A stretch of DNA of 64,000 nt from Boswellia sacra (GCA_013180625.2 SNVD02006154.1:1-64000), one strand, 5' to 3'; shown: positions 37,764 through 50,704, numbered from the stretch's first letter. Numbers and translations are program-made. The notes: generated by a model not told the origin, from the letters alone.

Positions 37764-39692
37764 TCAAAGCTCACGTAGTCGTGGAAACTTGCGAACAGGT
37801 GGGGAAGAAGAACTACTAGTGCGCTTTTTGAACCTTCCAGCCTTTATTTTGTACCATTTACCAGTAGTAGTAGGTGTAGGCTACTCAGTGGGCATAGGAG
37901 CAGGCAACGCTTCAATTGTCTCAAAGGAAGTGGTAGTGACTGCAGCCACAATCTTGCGAATCTTCTTATCAAAGCGTTCAGCACTGGTTTTCGTTGTTTA
38001 CAACTCAACAGCAGGGTGTTGTGAACGTACCAGTGACTCTACTGCAAGTGTAAATAGTATAGATATAGCTGGTGCAGTTGTGTCTACTACAGGAGGGGGT
38101 TTAGGAGTGTGTTCTGCATGTGGTGTAGTTATAGCTTCAGGTGAGGGTGACTGTGTTGATGGTGGAAAGTCTTGATATTATGTTTCAAGAACTAGAAAAA
38201 CATGAGGTTCTACCTCTATAGTTGGTGAAGACAATGTCATCTCGGGTTCTGTTTGTTTTGGTTTATTTGACAAGGATTTATCTCTAAGTGCTAGAGCTGT
38301 TCATTCAATTTTCTTCTTTCTCTTGTCAGATGTTTTCTTCACCATTTTAACCTTCTTCTTTCCCTTCAATTCGGTTCCCTTTGCTGTCATCTTGAATTTC
38401 TTTTTCTTTTTTTTCTTTTCTGCTGTTATGTCTGTTTCAATAGTAGTTTGTTCAGCTTGATATTCTGCAGGTATTGGCACAGCTGCTTCAGGCAGTGGTG
38501 CATCAGTCTCTGGCATGTGCTCAGCAGACTTCTCAAGAACCACATTTTCAGTTTCCATCGTCTACGGTTCTTCTACAACACCAGATTGTCTTGCAAGCTT
38601 GGTCTCCAAAATAGATTGTTTTGCTTTGATGTCTTTAAGATCCTTCACGATATCAATCAAGATATAATTTATCAAAGCAAGTTGTTCTTCTACATTGCTC
38701 ATGGGATTTTTTCGGACTCTCCTAGGTTTTGGTTTTGGTGGAGAGAGATCAATTTTATCATGCAAGCGATGTAGAAAACCTTTAGTGATTGACTTGGACA
38801 AAATATCAGAATGTTCTTTGGGGCTTATAGGAATACCGTTTTGTGCTACAATCCCTTGAATGAAACAAGGAAAAACAAGCAAATGGTAGTCAAATTTGTA
38901 TGGTGCAATCTGAACAATTATTCTATAAACCAATAAACCAAAATTGATAGGTCTATTGGTGCCCAAACAGAACAAAAACTTCACTCTATCTTTCTTGACT
39001 TGGTTTTGGTGTGATGAGAGAAACAAGTTAAATTTTGTAATTTTATGTAACACCTGATACCTCTTTCTGAGATACTGTTGCTCAATTCCATCCCTCAAAT
39101 TCCAATCTATGTCCCCTCAACCAGTCAACTCCTTAATCACTATTGCCATATCAAAATTTTCATCCAAAGAGTGTAAACTACATATTGATATATCAAAGAA
39201 TGTGTTTATGACATTCGGTGAGAATTTTACAAACTTTCCTCTACAATACACTCTGTGATAATTATAACTTTTTAGATCATCAATGGAAGTAGAGATATTT
39301 GCATAGAATTCTGGAATTAATGACTTCATAGGGGGTAGGAAGTTGTTTACCATTCGAGTCTAGTATATAGACTCAAGAAGCTCACTCAAACCATAGTTGT
39401 TGAAGTCGGTCAGCTTCACTGGCCTTGCCATCTACAACTTCCTCTTTGAAGTATACTTCAAGAATTTCTGCTTGACGGCTGCTGTGAGGAATTTGTTAAA
39501 CTTTGGTTTCACCTTGTCTTTCATCTTCTTGACTGAAATCAACTCGTCGTCACTCATAGCAGGATCATTCGGGATCTCTGTATGAGGTTGTTGCGAATGA
39601 GATAATTGTACACTATCGCTACTGTTGTAACCAGAGACGTTTTGAGAAGATAAGGAACTGTTGGTCTTTGAAGAATCAGAAGTTGTCGCCAT
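37764..39692 (-). pseudogene. Third ORF of element D, putative plant transposon protein-like
   Basis: ATG at 39692 (minus strand) starts MATTSDSSKTNSSLSSQNVS. The same frame runs 642 codons to a stop at 37764-37766 with no frameshift but seven internal stops (for example SIY*TRM where C keeps Trp, ELTG*G, KIE*TAL). N-terminal part: Ser/Thr-rich, then DKVKPKFNKFLTAAVKQKF. Central domain: TRMVNNFLPPMKSLIPEFYA and CRGKFVKFSPNVINTFFDIS, typical of the putative plant transposon protein domain, then a 178-codon open stretch with KPRRVRKNP. C-terminal part: acidic/Pro-rich, a Lys block (EKKKKKKKFKM), and Ser/Thr/Pro-rich sequence. It lies 37-39.7 kb between RNase H and the 3' LTR. A nuclear or nucleic-acid-binding role would fit the basic blocks but is inference. 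Confidence 0.8.
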
Positions 39693-40500
39693 TGTTAGGG
39701 TTTCAAGACTGTAAAAATTTCTCATAACAGAGAGAAGCAAGACGAGAGAGAGTGGCAAAACTGTTGATTGAGTATGGTATGAATAGGAAATACCTTAACT
39801 ATTTTCATAATATACTTGGCTGATTTAATATATTTTTGTTTCCCACAAAATTTAATTTTAAATCCTTTTCCAAAACAACTCAATAAATATCATTAATGAA
39901 CAAAAATTCAAAATTTAATTTCCATTAAAATAAGGAATTCTAATATAGATAGGATTCCCGTCACTGAATTTTCTCCCCCTCAATTCAGTAAAGCTGAAAT
40001 GGCACACATAAACACACAAGAAAAGTTTTAGATAGGCACAAAGAGCATCGTATGATATGAAACACATAACAGAAAATAATTAAATTTAACATAACAATAA
40101 TAACTGAACATCATATGAATCATTCTAAGAAAGCATATTTCAGAGCTGTTTATTATTTTTACATGAAAGCTATTTTCATTTATCTTTTCAATAGATTGAG
40201 ATGTCAAAAATATTATTTTGACATATTTTAATCCCATTGGAATATAAATACAGTAGCTTTCACACAATATAGAGGTAACTCTTTTCATTTGAGTGGGTGA
40301 CCTTAACCTGTTTTTTAGATATCCTGAGGTTACTCTCAATGATAGCTTTCACACATCATATTGGTAGCCCTCTTTGTATTTTTTTCTTTTTAAACCAGTA
40401 TCTTATCATTCACACGATTTTTATATTATAGCTCACACATGCTAAATTAAAAGAAAACTAATGATATTGCAGATATAATTAACATAACAACAAGCAGTGT

Positions 40501-43500
40501 TTATTCAGATAACTGACAGATGCCTAAGGCCTTTCTTAGATTCTTAAATCTTGTTGTATCCACTGCCTTAGTGAACAAGTCAATCAATTGTTTATCGGTG
40601 GAGATGTGTTCAACGTGTGTCACCTTAGACTCTATAAGTTCCCTTATAAAATGATATCTTAGGTCAATGTGTTTTGTTCTAGAGTGTTGAATAGGATTTT
40701 TGAAAATGTTTATAGCACTAGTATTATCACAAAACACAGTTATAGGTTTTTGTTCAATACCATAATCACTCAATATTTGCTTCATCCACAATAGTTGTAT
40801 TCAACAACTTCCTACTGCTATGTATTCAGCTTCAGTAATAGACAAAGAAATAGAATTCTGCTTTTTGCTGTGCCAAGAAAGTTAGTACCAAGATTAAAAC
40901 ATCCTCTTGATATACTTTTTCTGTCATCTGCATTTCCTACCCAGTCAACATCACTAAAGCTTTTAAGATAATCATTTGTATCTTTAGAAAACCATATACC
41001 ATAATCATGGCTTCCATGTACATACCTAATGATTCTTTTAGCTGCTACCATATGTGATTCTTTGCAATTTGCTTGAAATCTTGCACAAAGTCCTACACTA
41101 ATGCACAAGTCTGGTTTACTTCCTGTGAGATATAACAAGCCAACGATGCTTTTATACAAACTTGCATTAACCTCGTTTCCTGTATTGTCTTTTGAAAGTT
41201 TCAGGTTAGTACTGATAGGAGTTTTAATTGGTTTGAATTCTCAAGCCAAAATTTTTTTAAAAGATTTTTAGCATATTTTAATTGAGATATGAATATCTCA
41301 TCATCCATTTGCTTAACCTGCAATCCGAGAAAGAAATTTAATTCTCCTACCATGCTCATTTCAAATCTTCCTGCATCAACTTAACAAACTCATTAGTTTT
41401 GCTTTTGTTAGTTGATCCAAAAATAATATCATCAACATATATTTGAGCAACAATAAAATAGTTATATGCATGTTTGATAAACAAATTCTTATCATTGTTG
41501 CCTTTTCTATAACCTCTGTTGATTAAAAAATTTGACAACCTTTCATACCAAGCTCTAGGAGCTTGTTTCAATCCATACAAAGCTTTATGCAATCCGTACA
41601 CAAAATCAGGATGTTTAGGATCTTCAAAACCCTTAGGCTATTCAACAAAAACTTCTTCATTGAGATAGCCATTTAGAAATGCTATCTTAACTTCCATTTG
41701 GTACAACTTAAAATCAAGCAAACAAGCAATTACAAGTAGTAATCTGATTGACTCAACTCTAACTACTGGTGCAAAGGTTTCATCAAAGTCTATGCCTTCT
41801 ACTTGTGTGTAGCCTTGTGCTACTAGCCTAGCTTTATTTCTTACTACTTGACCACTTTCATCAGTTTTATTTTTAAATATCCATTTAGTTCTGATGACAT
41901 TTGCATTTTCTGGTCTAGGAACTAATTCTCATATTTCATTTCTTTTAAAATGATTAAGTTCATCTTGCATTGTCTGAATCCAAACATCTTCTTTTAAAGC
42001 TTCTTTCACATTTTTTTGTTCAACTAATGAAACATAACATGTAAATCTTACCTGATTCCTTACCTTGCTCCTAGTTTTCATCATGCCATCTGGTTTTCCA
42101 ATGATAGAGCTGGTAGGATGTGCCTTTTGAATCCAAGTGGGTGCATATTTTCTTTCATCTTCATTTCTAATTGAGTTTTTGTTTGGATATGAGTTGTCAG
42201 TTGTCATTGTTGTTTCTGATGTAACAGCAGTTGTTTCCTCTTTTGTAACTAAATTGTCTCTATTACTGGTGCTGTCAGAATCTGATTTTTCTGTATCTTC
42301 TGTGACGCTGGTTATGTTTTCCTCTTGTGCGTATTTTGCATAATCATCCAGGTCATCAAATACTGTGTTTGCAGATTCCATGACTGCCTCAGTTCAACTA
42401 TTGTAAACTCGAAATGCTTTGCTGTTTTGTGCATATCCCACAAAACTCCTTCATCACTTCTTGGATTTAATTTACCTAATAGCTCTCTGTCATTTAAGAT
42501 GTAACACCTACATCTAAAAACATGAAAATATTTGAAATTAGGTTTTCTACCTTTCAAAATTTCATAAGGTGTCTGGTTAGTGCCAAGTCTTAGAAAAACT
42601 CTATTTGAAATATAACAAGCAGTGCTTATTGCTTCAGCCCGTAGCCTTTTGGTTAACTTTTTGCTATTGAGCATCACTCTAGCCATCTCTTGAAGAGTTC
42701 TATTCTTCCTTTCCACAATGCCATTTTGTTTAGGGGTTTTGGGAGTTGAAAATTCATGATCAATTCCATGATAGTTGCAAAAGTGAGTATTGCTAATATT
42801 TTCAAATTCCTTGCCATGATCAATTCTTATTCTCACCATCCTGTCAATGTTCCTGTTTTGCTCATTTTCAAGCTTAACACAAGGAATCCTGAAAGCTTTA
42901 AAAGTGTAAGATGTTTCTTTAATAAAATCAACCCAAGTATATCTAGAAAAGTCATCCACACAAACAAATATGTATCTCTTACCTGTAATGCTTTCAATTT
43001 GCATAGGGCCCATATGATCCATGTGAAGCAAATCAAGTATTTTGGATGTACTAAGATGTGTATTGGATTTGTGTGAACTTTTAATTTGTTTTCCCATTTG
43101 ACATGGTCCACAAATTTCATTTACATTGTCATCAAATTTAGGAACTCCTTTTACAATACCTAACTTAGTCAATCTAACCAAGTCATTGTAATTTAAGTGT
43201 CCTAATTTTTTATGCCACAATTCCAAATCTGAAATCTTAGCTTGAAATGCAATTTTTACCAAATAACAATTATCTGAAGATCTCTTTCCTTCTAAAATAT
43301 ATTTTCTAAAATTATCTAAGACCATGCATTTGTTTTGTGTGAAATTAACAATATACTTGTCATCACATATTTGACTAATACTAATTAGATTAGCTTTTAA
43401 ACCTTCAACCATTAAGACATTTTGGAAGTTGGGTAAGCCTTTGACATTCAAAGTGCATTTGCCAATGGTCTTACTCTTTGTTCCATCTCCATAAGTGACA

Positions 43501-45395
43501 TTTCCTTCCCTACATGCTTCAAAATTTTTTAAAAACTATTTATTTCCAGTCATATGCCTGGAATAGCCACAGTCAAAATGCCACAAATCGTTAGAAGAAT
43601 GTTTAAGAGCAGTAAGAGCAACATTGCATATTGTCTTCTCTTTCTTAACCTACTGCAGTTGTGACTTTGGTAACAGTTTCAACTGTTTTGATCTTTTATG
43701 CAAAAGATTCAACAATTTAAAGCATCTGGGCCTAATATATCCTTTTTTTACCATAAAAATAACAAATTGGAATGAATTTTCTTACCTTTTCAGGACTAGA
43801 TTTGAAAGAGCTCAGAAGAGAAAGAAATGTTTCATTGCTTTTTGAACTAGGATTTGACCTTATTTAGTTAGGTTTAGAATTTTTACCTGATGTTGAAGCT
43901 TTTACAAACACTGTTGTTGATGGGGATTCAACATTGCCTTCTGAATATCCCAATCCATGTTTGTTGGAGTTGTTTCTTCCAAGACTCAAGACCTGATCAA
44001 GTTTAGCTGACTCAATTCTGAGTTAATCAACACATCTTTTGCTTTCCATCAGTTTTGTTGTAATTCCCTTAATATGTGCTATTTTGTCTTTCAAAGCAAG
44101 CTCCAGTTCTGTGATACTGTTTTTAGCATATGATTTTTCACGTTTCAGAATTTCAATCTCCTTCTTCAAAGTTTTGATTTCCTCTTTCTGACTCAGCCAT
44201 TCACTGTAGAGTGCATTGTAAGTTTCTTGCAACTCTTCATAGTATTCTAGATCATTTTCTTCATCAGAATGATCAGCATTGGTTCTGCAGTGTCCTGTTA
44301 TATCAGTCATAACAGCTTTCCCTTTATCAGCTACTGATGCTATGAATGCAATAAAATTACTCATGCATTCTTGATCTTCTGAATCAGAATCAGATTTAGA
44401 TTCATTACTCTATATTGCTGTCAAGCCTTTGTTTTTCTTCTTGAGATTAGCACATTCAGATTGAATATGCCCATTACCTGAACATTCATAACACTAAATC
44501 TGTCATTTCTTATCAAGTTGCTTCAATTTCTTCTTGTCATTCTCCTTATTGAATTTCCTGAACTTATCTTCATTTGAGTTTGATGGCTTTTCTTGATTCT
44601 TTTTCCTGAAATTCTTTTTCATGAACTTGACATAATTTTTTGTTAGAAAAGCAATCTGTTTAGAATCAGTTTCATCAAGCTTATCATTACTCTCATCATC
44701 AGATTTTTCAGTTTTAACATTGAATGCCATGCTTTTTCATTTTTTCTTCCTAGTACTCTGATTAATTTCAAAATTTTAGAGAATGTCAATCAGTTCATCA
44801 ACTCTTATCTCATTAGTGTTTTTAACTTCCTTAATGGCTAAAATTTTAGGTTGAAATTTATCTAGAACAGATCTGATAATTTGCTAACAATTTTTGCATC
44901 AGTGAAAGTTTTGCCAAGCATGCATACAGAATTTGTGATGTGACATATCTTAGAGTAAAACTTAAAAATTGACTCATCCTCATGCATCATCAAATTTTCA
45001 AATTGATAATTCAATCTCATCAATTTAGATCTTTTAATAGATGCAGTGCCTTCATGTTTTACCTCAAGAATGTCCTAAGCTTCCTTGGCCACTTTGCACC
45101 TTAAAATTTGTCCAAAATTATCTAAGTCCATAGCAGTAAAAATTGCATTAAGAGCCTTTGAGTTCCAGCTTGAATGTCGGTATTCTTTATCAGTCCATTC
45201 CTCCTCAGGTTTGGGTTCAGCATCACCAAAAGCATTCAACTTTGTTAGCGGTGTCTATCCTTTAAGTACACTATTCCATGCCCTATCATCAAGAGATTTG
45301 ATATATATCATCATTCTTACCTTCCAATATGGATAATTACCATCATCAAGAATAGGTGGTTGTGTTCCAAATCCTCCAGTACGAATAAACTCCAT
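40501..45395 (-). pseudogene. Element D gag-pol polyprotein, decayed
   Basis: ATG at 45395 (minus strand), MEF.RTGG..TQPPILDDGN, opens gag; it carries the stop at 45075-45077 (AKEA*DIL) shared with C. Zinc knuckle CYECSGNGHIQSEC is at about 44490-44445. A Glu/Lys-rich, coiled-coil-like segment is open at 44364-44023. Protease at about 43560 reads FDCGYSRHMTG, with Ser of DSG changed to Cys and the Asp kept. A long integrase ORF spans 43451-42312: LWHKKLGHLNYNDL..ICGPC zinc finger, CVDDFSRYTWVDF, RIDHGKEF, TPKQNGIVERKNR. RT starts near 42060 (KEALKEDVWIQTMQDELNHF), with AFLNGYLNEEVFV, ALYGLKQAPRAWYERL and catalytic YVDDIIFGS at about 41440. The connection 41159-40818 (YLTGSKPDLCISVGL) and RNase H ([12 protein letters not shown]) end with QLSE at 40501. 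Several stops and shifts separate these stretches. Confidence 0.92.
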
Positions 45396-45457
45396 TCTTC
45401 CAAATCAACGTGATCGTTTCTTCACTTGTCTATCAGTGAACCTGCTTTGATACCAAT

Positions 45458-46347
45458 TAAAAGTTCTGGAAGTATGCAATTATAAGTAACATAACAGTAA
45501 ACTGTAATGTAAATCGACACAGGAGGATTTTACGTGGTTCGGTTATAAAACCTACATCCACTGACAACTTTAGAGCTGCAATTCACTAAGTTCTTGTTTG
45601 TACAATCTTTAGGATCGTTTACAGTGCTGACTCACTGTCACACACTGACCCAATCTTTGTAAAACAAAACCTCGCCAAGATCTTAAACTCTAGTGACACT
45701 GCTCACTCTCTGTCGCTGATAACTTAACAACACACTGTTAAGTAAATCATAACCACGATGTCTGACACTGACTTACATAAACACTTAACTTGTAAGTTCT
45801 CTTAAGTGTATACTAATTCAGACATACCTAATCAAAGATTCATGTACGATTATAACCTCTTATACATGAATAAAACACTCATAAAATCAAATCAATGAAG
45901 CATTCCAATTTGCGTTGAAGCTCTCCTTTCAATTCTCGGAATGCTGTAACATAGACTCACACAGCCAATACATATATGTTATGTAAACATAACGTGTATG
46001 TATATATATATATATATATATATTGGTATGTTTGATCGAAATCTCCTTAAAATCCTATAAAAACCATAATTAAACTCTTATTAGGATAAAGACAAATGTA
46101 ATAGGAAGATATATAAATAACTTCTAAATGAATTAGGACACAAATAAATATTCTCCTATTTTCACTAGAATACATTAAATAATGTCCTAATCTAAGAGGA
46201 TTTTTATTATGAATCAAATACTTCCTAAAATATACTTCTAGAAACAATAAAATAATAAATAATATAATATTCTTGTTTTATCACAAGTTGGTCCAAAAAT
46301 CATCATGTGCATGGCACATACAAGTGTAGTACACATTGACACTAACA
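45458..46347 (-). repeat. 5' LTR of element D
   Basis: About 890 bp; plus-strand ends taaaagttctggaagtatgc and cattgacactaaca. The long (TA)n run near 46000-46022 is specific to this copy. Confidence 0.9.
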
Positions 46348-46531
46348 TAATGAAATAAAATAGAAGTAAAACAAGCACATCAAAGCACTCAAACCGAGAG
46401 ATGAAATTAGAGAGAGGAGAGATGAGATTTGTTTCAGTGTAGTTCTCGAGTAGTGCAAGGCCTCAAATTTATAGGCCAAAAATTTGTTTACAATATTGCC
46501 AAGTGTAGGACAAGTGCCAATATGCATAGTG

Positions 46532-46760
46532 GGATTTTGCTATGGTATATCTGATGTACTAAAATATTTTTTAAAAATTATATAAAAATTATAAATACGT
46601 GTATAAAAATTGTAGATGAGTCAAATAAAAGTTGTATACAACTTTTATACAATTACAACTTTATAACTTTTATAGTTATTTATAACTTTTATTCACTGAT
46701 TTATAATATTTATACAATTTTTTTGATGTATCAATACATCTGATGTACTATAGCAAGACT
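46532..46760. mobile_element. Mutator-type MITE
   Basis: 229 bp with terminal inverted repeats of about 24 bp: left ggattttgctatggtatatc, complement of right gagtcttgctatagtacatc. Flanking 9-bp direct repeats tgcatagtg (46523-46531) and tacatagtg (46761-46769) differ by one base; nine bp is the Mutator duplication length. The interior is A/T-rich and self-complementary (aaaagttgtatacaactttt). No ORF. Confidence 0.75.
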
Positions 46761-46769
46761 CTACATAGT

Positions 46770-49700
46770 GCAGTATCCATGCGTATGTGTGACATATAAA
46801 TGTAATATCATAAGCCTTGGAATGCCATGGCCACATTATTATCCTCTTTCTATTTTATATATTAAAAAGTGTTTGGGAGATGATTCTCTGTTTGAGTGTG
46901 GACAATTGTTCTTCTAAAAAATGGATCAAATATCATGCACAACCCCACATTTTTACGTTTTATTTTAGAGATGGCAATTGATTGAGATAGAGATATCATC
47001 TATAGACTCTAAAATTTCATCTACTTTCTAAATACACATGGCATATTCATGTGGCAATCAAATATCTGTAAAATATAGAAAAATGATTAGAGGATTAGTC
47101 CATGGTCTGTCGGCTAAGACTCTCTAATGCTCAAGTTAGTGATTGCAAGAAATTTATTTACTTGAGTGTGTTCTGAATGACTTTACCTTGAGTCTTGACC
47201 TCCCTTTATACTGGAGTCTTAGCTATTTTTGGTCCAACTTATTCAACAAGAATTCAAACCTAGATTTTGGATTTAATTTGAAGATATGTTGCTGATCCAC
47301 AGATTTTGATTTCTCAATCTCATCTAGAAGATTTACCTTATTATTTTCCCATCATCCAAATTCATGATTTAATTAATATGCTCTAAATTTATGTAATCTT
47401 AAGCATTCAAAAGTAACTAATCTGACCTCCATTACTTTGAAACTATGAGAAATTCTACTAAGTAATTTTATAAAAATTCCACTCAGTGGCTTTATAGTAC
47501 CTCAAAGTTCAAAGCAATTAATTCACTCGGTAGATGATTAATCCAATTTAATCTGAACATTCAAATTCAAAGTTAAGTTCACCTACTCAGTACCAAGCCC
47601 TTTTAGCTTTGTTTGAGAGTTGGAATTGGACTGGACTCGATTGAGATTGGGACAGAACTGATTGGACTAGACTATAGATAATACTATCTTATGTTTGGTG
47701 CAGTATGAGACTGTACTATATTAGTATATAATTAATTTTTAAAAATCAATTTTTTAAAATATAAATTGATTTAATTTATTCAAAGTTTTAATTTATTATT
47801 ACATCATTTTCATAGTTAATTAAATATTTAAATATAGTTAAAAATTATATAAAAAATTATTAAATATTACTTTTTTTATTACAAGTAAGTATTTTTAATA
47901 TTATTTACTATGAATTTAATAATATTTTATTCCTATTATTATATTATATTATATTTTAATTATAATATTGTGAATTATATTAAAAATAAAAAATTTGTAA
48001 TATTATGAAAAATAAAATATAATAAAAATTATATTTATTACATCATAATTAAACATTTAAATATAGTAAAATTATATTTACTTCAAAATTATTAAATATT
48101 ACTATTATGATAATAATAATAATATTTTGTTTTATTTTATTTTTATATAATATTATATCAGTTTTATGCACTTATTACTTAAAATTAAAAGAGATGTAAT
48201 CCTTGTCCTAGTCTGTTCTATGATAGAGAGTGAGACTGAATAGTTCTAGTTGATTGAAATTATTTTACTATTGAGATTTCTAGTTCCAATTCATGTTATA
48301 GCACCAAACAACAATCACGATAAATTATCCTTAAGTAGAGTCCAATCCCCCTCTAAGCCCGCCCCCCCAAATGCACCCTTAGGCCTTGGGTACTGGGTAG
48401 AAGTTATGTAACATGTTGATTACTTCTAATAACGTAATTTGACTTCTTTAGTGTGAATGAATATGTACTTTGAACCTTAAAACATTCAATTTGCTAGCTT
48501 CAACACTTCAAATTCAGTCCAATTTTTGCACTCCGTACCATCCATTCCCAGTCTGATCCTTGATCAGTGATTTGGTTAGCTCTGACTCAGGCTTCTTTGA
48601 TCTTTTTTATTAAGTTGATTTTCATATAGAAAATTGACGATATATATAATAATTAAAAATCTCTCCTTTTTTAACATTTATATAAGAAATTAAAGATAAG
48701 ATGATTTACGATCAATTGTTATCACTGATTTTTTTATTATTATTTTTAATGTCATATAAATTGGATATTACATATATTTTTATCAAAATCTTTTGATAAA
48801 AAAAAAATTAAAAATATGCATACCAAACTAGTTCTACTACCTCAGGCTGAGGATTACTTTTACCATCCCCTTTCCACCCTTTGTAGTTTCCGGTTTTTCA
48901 TGGGATAAAGGGTGTTCTGGAAATGACTCCTTGTGTAGATGGGTACGATTTATTTGGCATATATATTTTTACGATTTATCTGGATATTACAATTTATATA
49001 AAAAGTCACATATATACCCTTACATTTGTTGTTTCGTCGAAATGAGGGCTTTGCCAATCTTATTCAGCAATGGCAACAAATTGGGCTGTGTGGGGATTGC
49101 TATGTCCAAACTCAATCCTTGCCCCAAGTTTTAATTTGTACTTGAATTTCGAAAGAAATCTCCTTCTCTATCTTGGTAGGAATATTTTTGAATTTTTTTT
49201 TTCTATGTGATATCAATAAATGGATTTGCGTATATAAAATTAATAATATCAAGAAAAAAATCTCTTTTATTATTATTTGTATAAAAAATTAAAATTTATT
49301 AATATTTTAATATCAATGATTTTTACACTTTGGATGTGTTTGTTTTCATATTCAAAAATAATTTTCTGAAAATATATATTTTCTTATACATTTTAAAACA
49401 ATTTCAACTCCATATAATTTTTTTTCAAAATTTAAAAAAGTTATAAACCAATTTATATATCCTTAATTTTAAAGACAATAAACACAAAAATAAACAACAA
49501 ACCCAAAAAACACCAAATTCAAAAACAAACCCACCCAATTTTTCATGTAAGGAAAAGTTGGATGTTACATATACTTTAATCAAACTCTTTAAATCAAAAC
49601 TTTAAAAGATGTATATTAAATTATTTCGGTCGATCGAGCCTAATGAAGCCTGAGATGAATTCAGACAATAAAAACTTGTCCCTATCCCGACCATGACGTC

Positions 49701-50537
49701 TACCTAAGATGAATTCGTGTCATAAAAACTTGTCCCTATCTCGACCAATTGAAGATATGAATTAATTATGGATGGCTGGATATACACATACACAATTTAC
49801 TTCTAAAGACATTGTGGGGAGTGAACTTATAAATGTGTTATATATCATTGCTTATGATTTATATAACTTTACATAAATCTTGATGAAGTGTTAATATTAT
49901 GCAAAATTTTAATACAATCTTGGTGAAGTGATAATGTTTTGCAAAATTTTAATACCTCCTGTTCTAACAAGTGGATCCATTAGGGTAAGTTGGCATAAAA
50001 GTCTCTTCAAAATTCTAATTCTGTCAATTTTTAAAAAGGAACTTAAATGATTTTTTTGATTATTTTTGAAATCACAAGATGCATGTGCTATTATACTAAA
50101 TTTTCCAAAAAAGGTGAATTGTTTAAAATTGAATATATAAAAAGATGAAATTGTATGAACTTCTAAAATACTTTCTATATATATATTTTAATAAATTTAT
50201 TTGTACTTTAAATTTTGTATTATTTAACTCTTGCTGAATAATATAAATAATTTTTAAAAAATATTAAATATTACAAATATATATAAAATTTGAATTATTT
50301 AACTCTTTCTTTGTAAAAAAGAGAGTGGATTAGAAAAAGTTAAAAAAATTAAGCTCTGTTCTTTTATGAATCCAAATCTTATTTTCTGTGCTACACATTT
50401 TCTAATATAATTTATATTTAATCTCACCCACATATTCTTTTTAAAATTTAAAATAATTTAAAATCAATCACATATTCTTAAATTCAATTAAAAATAAAAA
50501 TACTGAATTCATACAAAAAAAAATTCTAATCAGATTT
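46770..50537. other. AT-rich intergenic DNA
   Basis: No gene recognised. Low-complexity A/T dominates 47730-48160 and 49200-49460. Two small tandem repeats are visible. One, about 53 bp (gatgaattc..cataaaaacttgtccctatc), occurs twice at roughly 49652-49750. The other, about 45 bp (cttg.tgaagtg.taat.tt.tgcaaaattttaatac), occurs twice at roughly 49876-49952. Confidence 0.45.
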
Positions 50538-50611
50538 TGGCCCATGCAGGTCTCGAACCTGCGACCTTCGCGTTATTAGCACGACGCTCTAACCAGCTGA
50601 GCTAATAGGCC
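50538..50611 (-). tRNA. trnI-AAU: tRNA-Ile (anticodon AAU)
   Basis: A 74-nt gene on the minus strand. The acceptor stem GGCCTAT pairs with ATGGGCC (one G-U), discriminator A. The D arm has AGCTCAG..GGTTAGAG, the anticodon loop is CTAATAA with anticodon AAT, and the T arm is GCAGG TTCGAGA CCTGC with the B box GGTTCGAGACC. No intron. It matches the cytosolic isoleucine tRNA of plants. The CCA end is not encoded, as expected for a nuclear gene. On the plus strand upstream of the tRNA (beyond 50611), candidate pol III leader sequence is ordinary; an A-run at 50516-50522 on the plus strand gives the T-run terminator (aaaaaaattc read in reverse). Confidence 0.97.
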
Positions 50612-50704
50612 AACTGATAATTTTGTAAGCCGAAATCTTCCAACGGACAAATAAACGGCGAATTGAAGTTTGGTGAAGAGCTGAGCTGCAAACCGTTAAC
50701 AACT

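Larger units (their letters stand above)
36333..46347 (-). mobile_element. SIRE-like Ty1/Copia retrotransposon D with a third ORF
   Basis: A 10.0-kb element on the minus strand, of the same family as C. LTRs are 36333-37210 (3') and 45458-46347 (5'). Flanks caatg (36328-36332) and taatg (46348-46352) look like a target duplication with one mismatch. The primer site tggtatcaaagc is the complement of 45444-45455. The purine tract is the complement of 37211-37225 (atctccccctttttg). Gene order on the minus strand matches C: gag, protease, integrase, RT, RNase H, third ORF. D is better preserved than C, with longer open stretches. Confidence 0.93.

Noticed and set aside
37789..38175. Plus-strand 128-codon ORF
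   Set aside because: It is the complement of the Ser/Thr/Pro-rich part of the third ORF of element D, which has a family match on the minus strand.
29741..39692. Calling the third ORF of C and D an envelope gene
   Set aside because: No signal peptide, transmembrane segment or fusion-like region was seen, and the clearest motif (RGKFVKFSP..IN) is that of a plant transposon protein domain.
47590..48380. Possible DNA element: gttggaattggactggact near 47620 and agagtccaatcccc near 48338 look like inverted ends, with gtttggtgca and gcaccaaac inside
   Set aside because: Matches are patchy and no target duplication was found. The edges cannot be defined.
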